Origin: JBEIFW01 sp044370695
GTDB lineage: Bacteria > Actinomycetota > Acidimicrobiia > Acidimicrobiales > Ilumatobacteraceae
Length of the DNA: 32,444 bases
Assembly: GCA_044370695.1 (NCBI GenBank)
Contig: JBILVB010000027.1
Coordinates: forward strand, 1 to 32,444
Reading direction: 5' to 3'
Each line of letters begins with the position of its first letter. The first letter of the stretch is position 1. Below, one piece after another: positions 31,431 to 32,444 of this stretch. Under the pieces are notes generated by a model. It saw nothing but the letters and a program-made list of their open reading frames with translations. It did not search any database and had not been told where the DNA came from. A program made the translations under genes and the position numbers.

Positions 31431-32444
31431 TGGGGATCGCCGAGGAGGACATCGAGCGTGTGCGCGCCGCGGTGCCCCTCGTCGACGTCGTGCGGGAACG
31501 GGTCGCGCTGCGCCGCGTCGGGCGCCGCTGGGTGGGGCTCTGTCCGTTCCACGCCGAGAAGAGCGGCTCGTTCAACGTCAACGAGGAACTCGGCTTCTAC
31601 AAGTGCTTCGGTTGCGGCGCGAAGGGTGACGTGATCACCTTCGTGCGCGAGACCGAGCACCTCGAGTTCGCCGCTGCCGTCGAGCGGCTGGCGGGCAAGG
31701 CCGGGATCACGCTGCGGTACACGACGGGAGGCGAAGGGCTCGAACGCTCGCGTCGCGCTCGGCTCGTCGCGCTCGTCGAGCAAGCCGTCGAGTGGTATCA
31801 CCAGCGGCTGCTGCAGGCCCCCGATGCCCGGCCGGCGCGCGACTACCTGCGCAGTCGGGGGATCGACGGCGCTACGGCCCGGACCTTCCGGCTGGGCTGG
31901 GCGCCCGACGAGTGGGACGCCTTGTCCCGGTCGCTCCAGGCCGACGAACGCAACCTGCGGGAGGCCGGCCTCGCGTTCGTGAACCGCCGCGACCGGTTGC
32001 AGGACGTCTTCCGTGCCCGCCTGCTGTTCCCCATCTTCACCGAGACCGGCGACGCCGTCGGGTTCGGCGGTCGGGTCTTGCCGGGCTCGTCGGATCCGGC
32101 GAAGTACAAGAACTCCGCCGAGTCCTCCGTCTACGCGAAGTCCCGGATCCTGTACGGGCTGAACTGGGCGAAAGCCCCGGTCGTGGCCGCTGACCGGGTC
32201 GTGGTGTGCGAGGGCTACACCGACGTGATCGGGTTCCACCAGGCCGGCGTGCCCGAGGCCGTCGCGACCTGCGGCACGGCACTCACGGAGGATCACGTCC
32301 GCCTGCTGCGGCGCTTTGCCCGTCGGGTGGTGCTCGCCTTCGACGCCGACGCCGCCGGCCAGGGGGCGGCCGAACGGTTCTACCAGTGGGAACGCACCCA
32401 CGACGTGGAGGTTGGGGTCGTCCGACTGCCCGACGGTCTCGACC
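31430..32444 (+). CDS. dnaG: DNA primase DnaG (3' partial)
   Basis: The frame from GTG at 31430 runs open to the window end (338 codons seen). The N-terminal CHC2 zinc domain has C38-P-F-H41 and C59-F-G-C62 with FYKCFGCGAKGDVITFV. The RNA-polymerase domain follows with YLRSRGIDGATARTFRLGWAP, LLFPIFTETGDAVGFGGRVL and the TOPRIM motifs: VVCEGYTDVIGFHQAG with Glu261, and LAFDADAAG near residue 305. DnaG makes RNA primers for replication. The DnaB-binding C-terminus lies outside the window. No ribosome site precedes the GTG, and TAGGCT sits six bases upstream, which suggests a leaderless message. Confidence 0.95.
   Translation, partial: MGIAEEDIERVRAAVPLVDVVRERVALRRVGRRWVGLCPFHAEKSGSFNVNEELGFYKCFGCGAKGDVITFVRETEHLEFAAAVERLAGKAGITLRYTTGGEGLERSRRARLVALVEQAVEWYHQRLLQAPDARPARDYLRSRGIDGATARTFRLGWAPDEWDALSRSLQADERNLREAGLAFVNRRDRLQDVFRARLLFPIFTETGDAVGFGGRVLPGSSDPAKYKNSAESSVYAKSRILYGLNWAKAPVVAADRVVVCEGYTDVIGFHQAGVPEAVATCGTALTEDHVRLLRRFARRVVLAFDADAAGQGAAERFYQWERTHDVEVGVVRLPDGLD

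Overview
The window is GC-rich (codon third positions almost all G or C), gene-dense bacterial DNA. The gene set points to a high-GC actinobacterium outside the best-studied orders, possibly Acidimicrobiia. The evidence is a mycothiol-dependent maleylpyruvate-isomerase-type enzyme, a GuaB1-type IMPDH relative, a decaprenyl-phosphate-arabinose (DprE1/DprE2) cassette, many GTG starts and many 4-base start/stop overlaps. The lineage is inference. I count 34 protein genes, two cut by the window ends. I see no tRNA, rRNA, CRISPR array, insertion sequence or phage gene.

Layout. 1-2764 (+): the molybdopterin subunit of a xanthine-dehydrogenase-type enzyme (5' end missing) and a purine-type phosphoribosyltransferase. 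2798-5813 (-): an operon read RidA, phytoene-desaturase-like FAD oxidoreductase, a cysteine-free carboxymuconolactone-decarboxylase-like (CMD/AhpD) protein, and a second CMD protein that needs an in-frame UGA to be decoded. 5849-7899 (+): creatininase-family amidohydrolase and an M20 carbamoylase/allantoate-amidohydrolase-type enzyme. 7964-14570 (-): NitT/TauT-like ABC importer (binding protein, permease, ATPase), cytosine-deaminase-like amidohydrolase, gamma-glutamyltransferase-like protein and glycerophosphodiesterase. With the xanthine dehydrogenase, this looks like scavenging of nitrogen-rich ring compounds. 14646-17864: SurE (+), then PPOX protein, hotdog thioesterase, mycothiol-type isomerase and a membrane-anchored unknown (-). 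17918-21955 (+): a heterodimeric ABC exporter with one degenerate ATP site, and a small lipoprotein. 21927-25507 (-): zinc alcohol dehydrogenase, ThuA protein, Sua5 and an alpha/beta hydrolase. 25550-30589 (+): GuaB1, then a tightly packed HAD phosphatase - UbiA (DPPR synthase) - DprE1 - DprE2 cassette. 30663-32444 (+): AIM24-family protein and DNA primase DnaG (3' end missing).

The most striking item is the CMD gene at 3313-2798 on the minus strand. Its frame is interrupted once, by TGA at 3118-3116, at the second position of the redox CxxC motif (C-G-F-TGA). The frame then continues with clear family similarity to a total length almost equal to its intact neighbour. A hairpin with a bulged U and a G-containing apical loop lies 15 bases after the TGA, as expected of a bacterial SECIS element. 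I therefore annotate it as a probable AhpD-like selenoprotein with a CxxU motif, in an operon with a Cys-less paralogue. Conventional gene calling would split it or call it a pseudogene.

Other points of interest are a DprE1 with alanine where mycobacterial DprE1 has the benzothiazinone-reactive cysteine, a 14-bp tandem repeat that makes two coupled five-codon mini-cistrons before the sua5 start, repeated -10/N6/start-codon spacing suggesting leaderless mRNAs, and a long inverted repeat covering the dnaG promoter.
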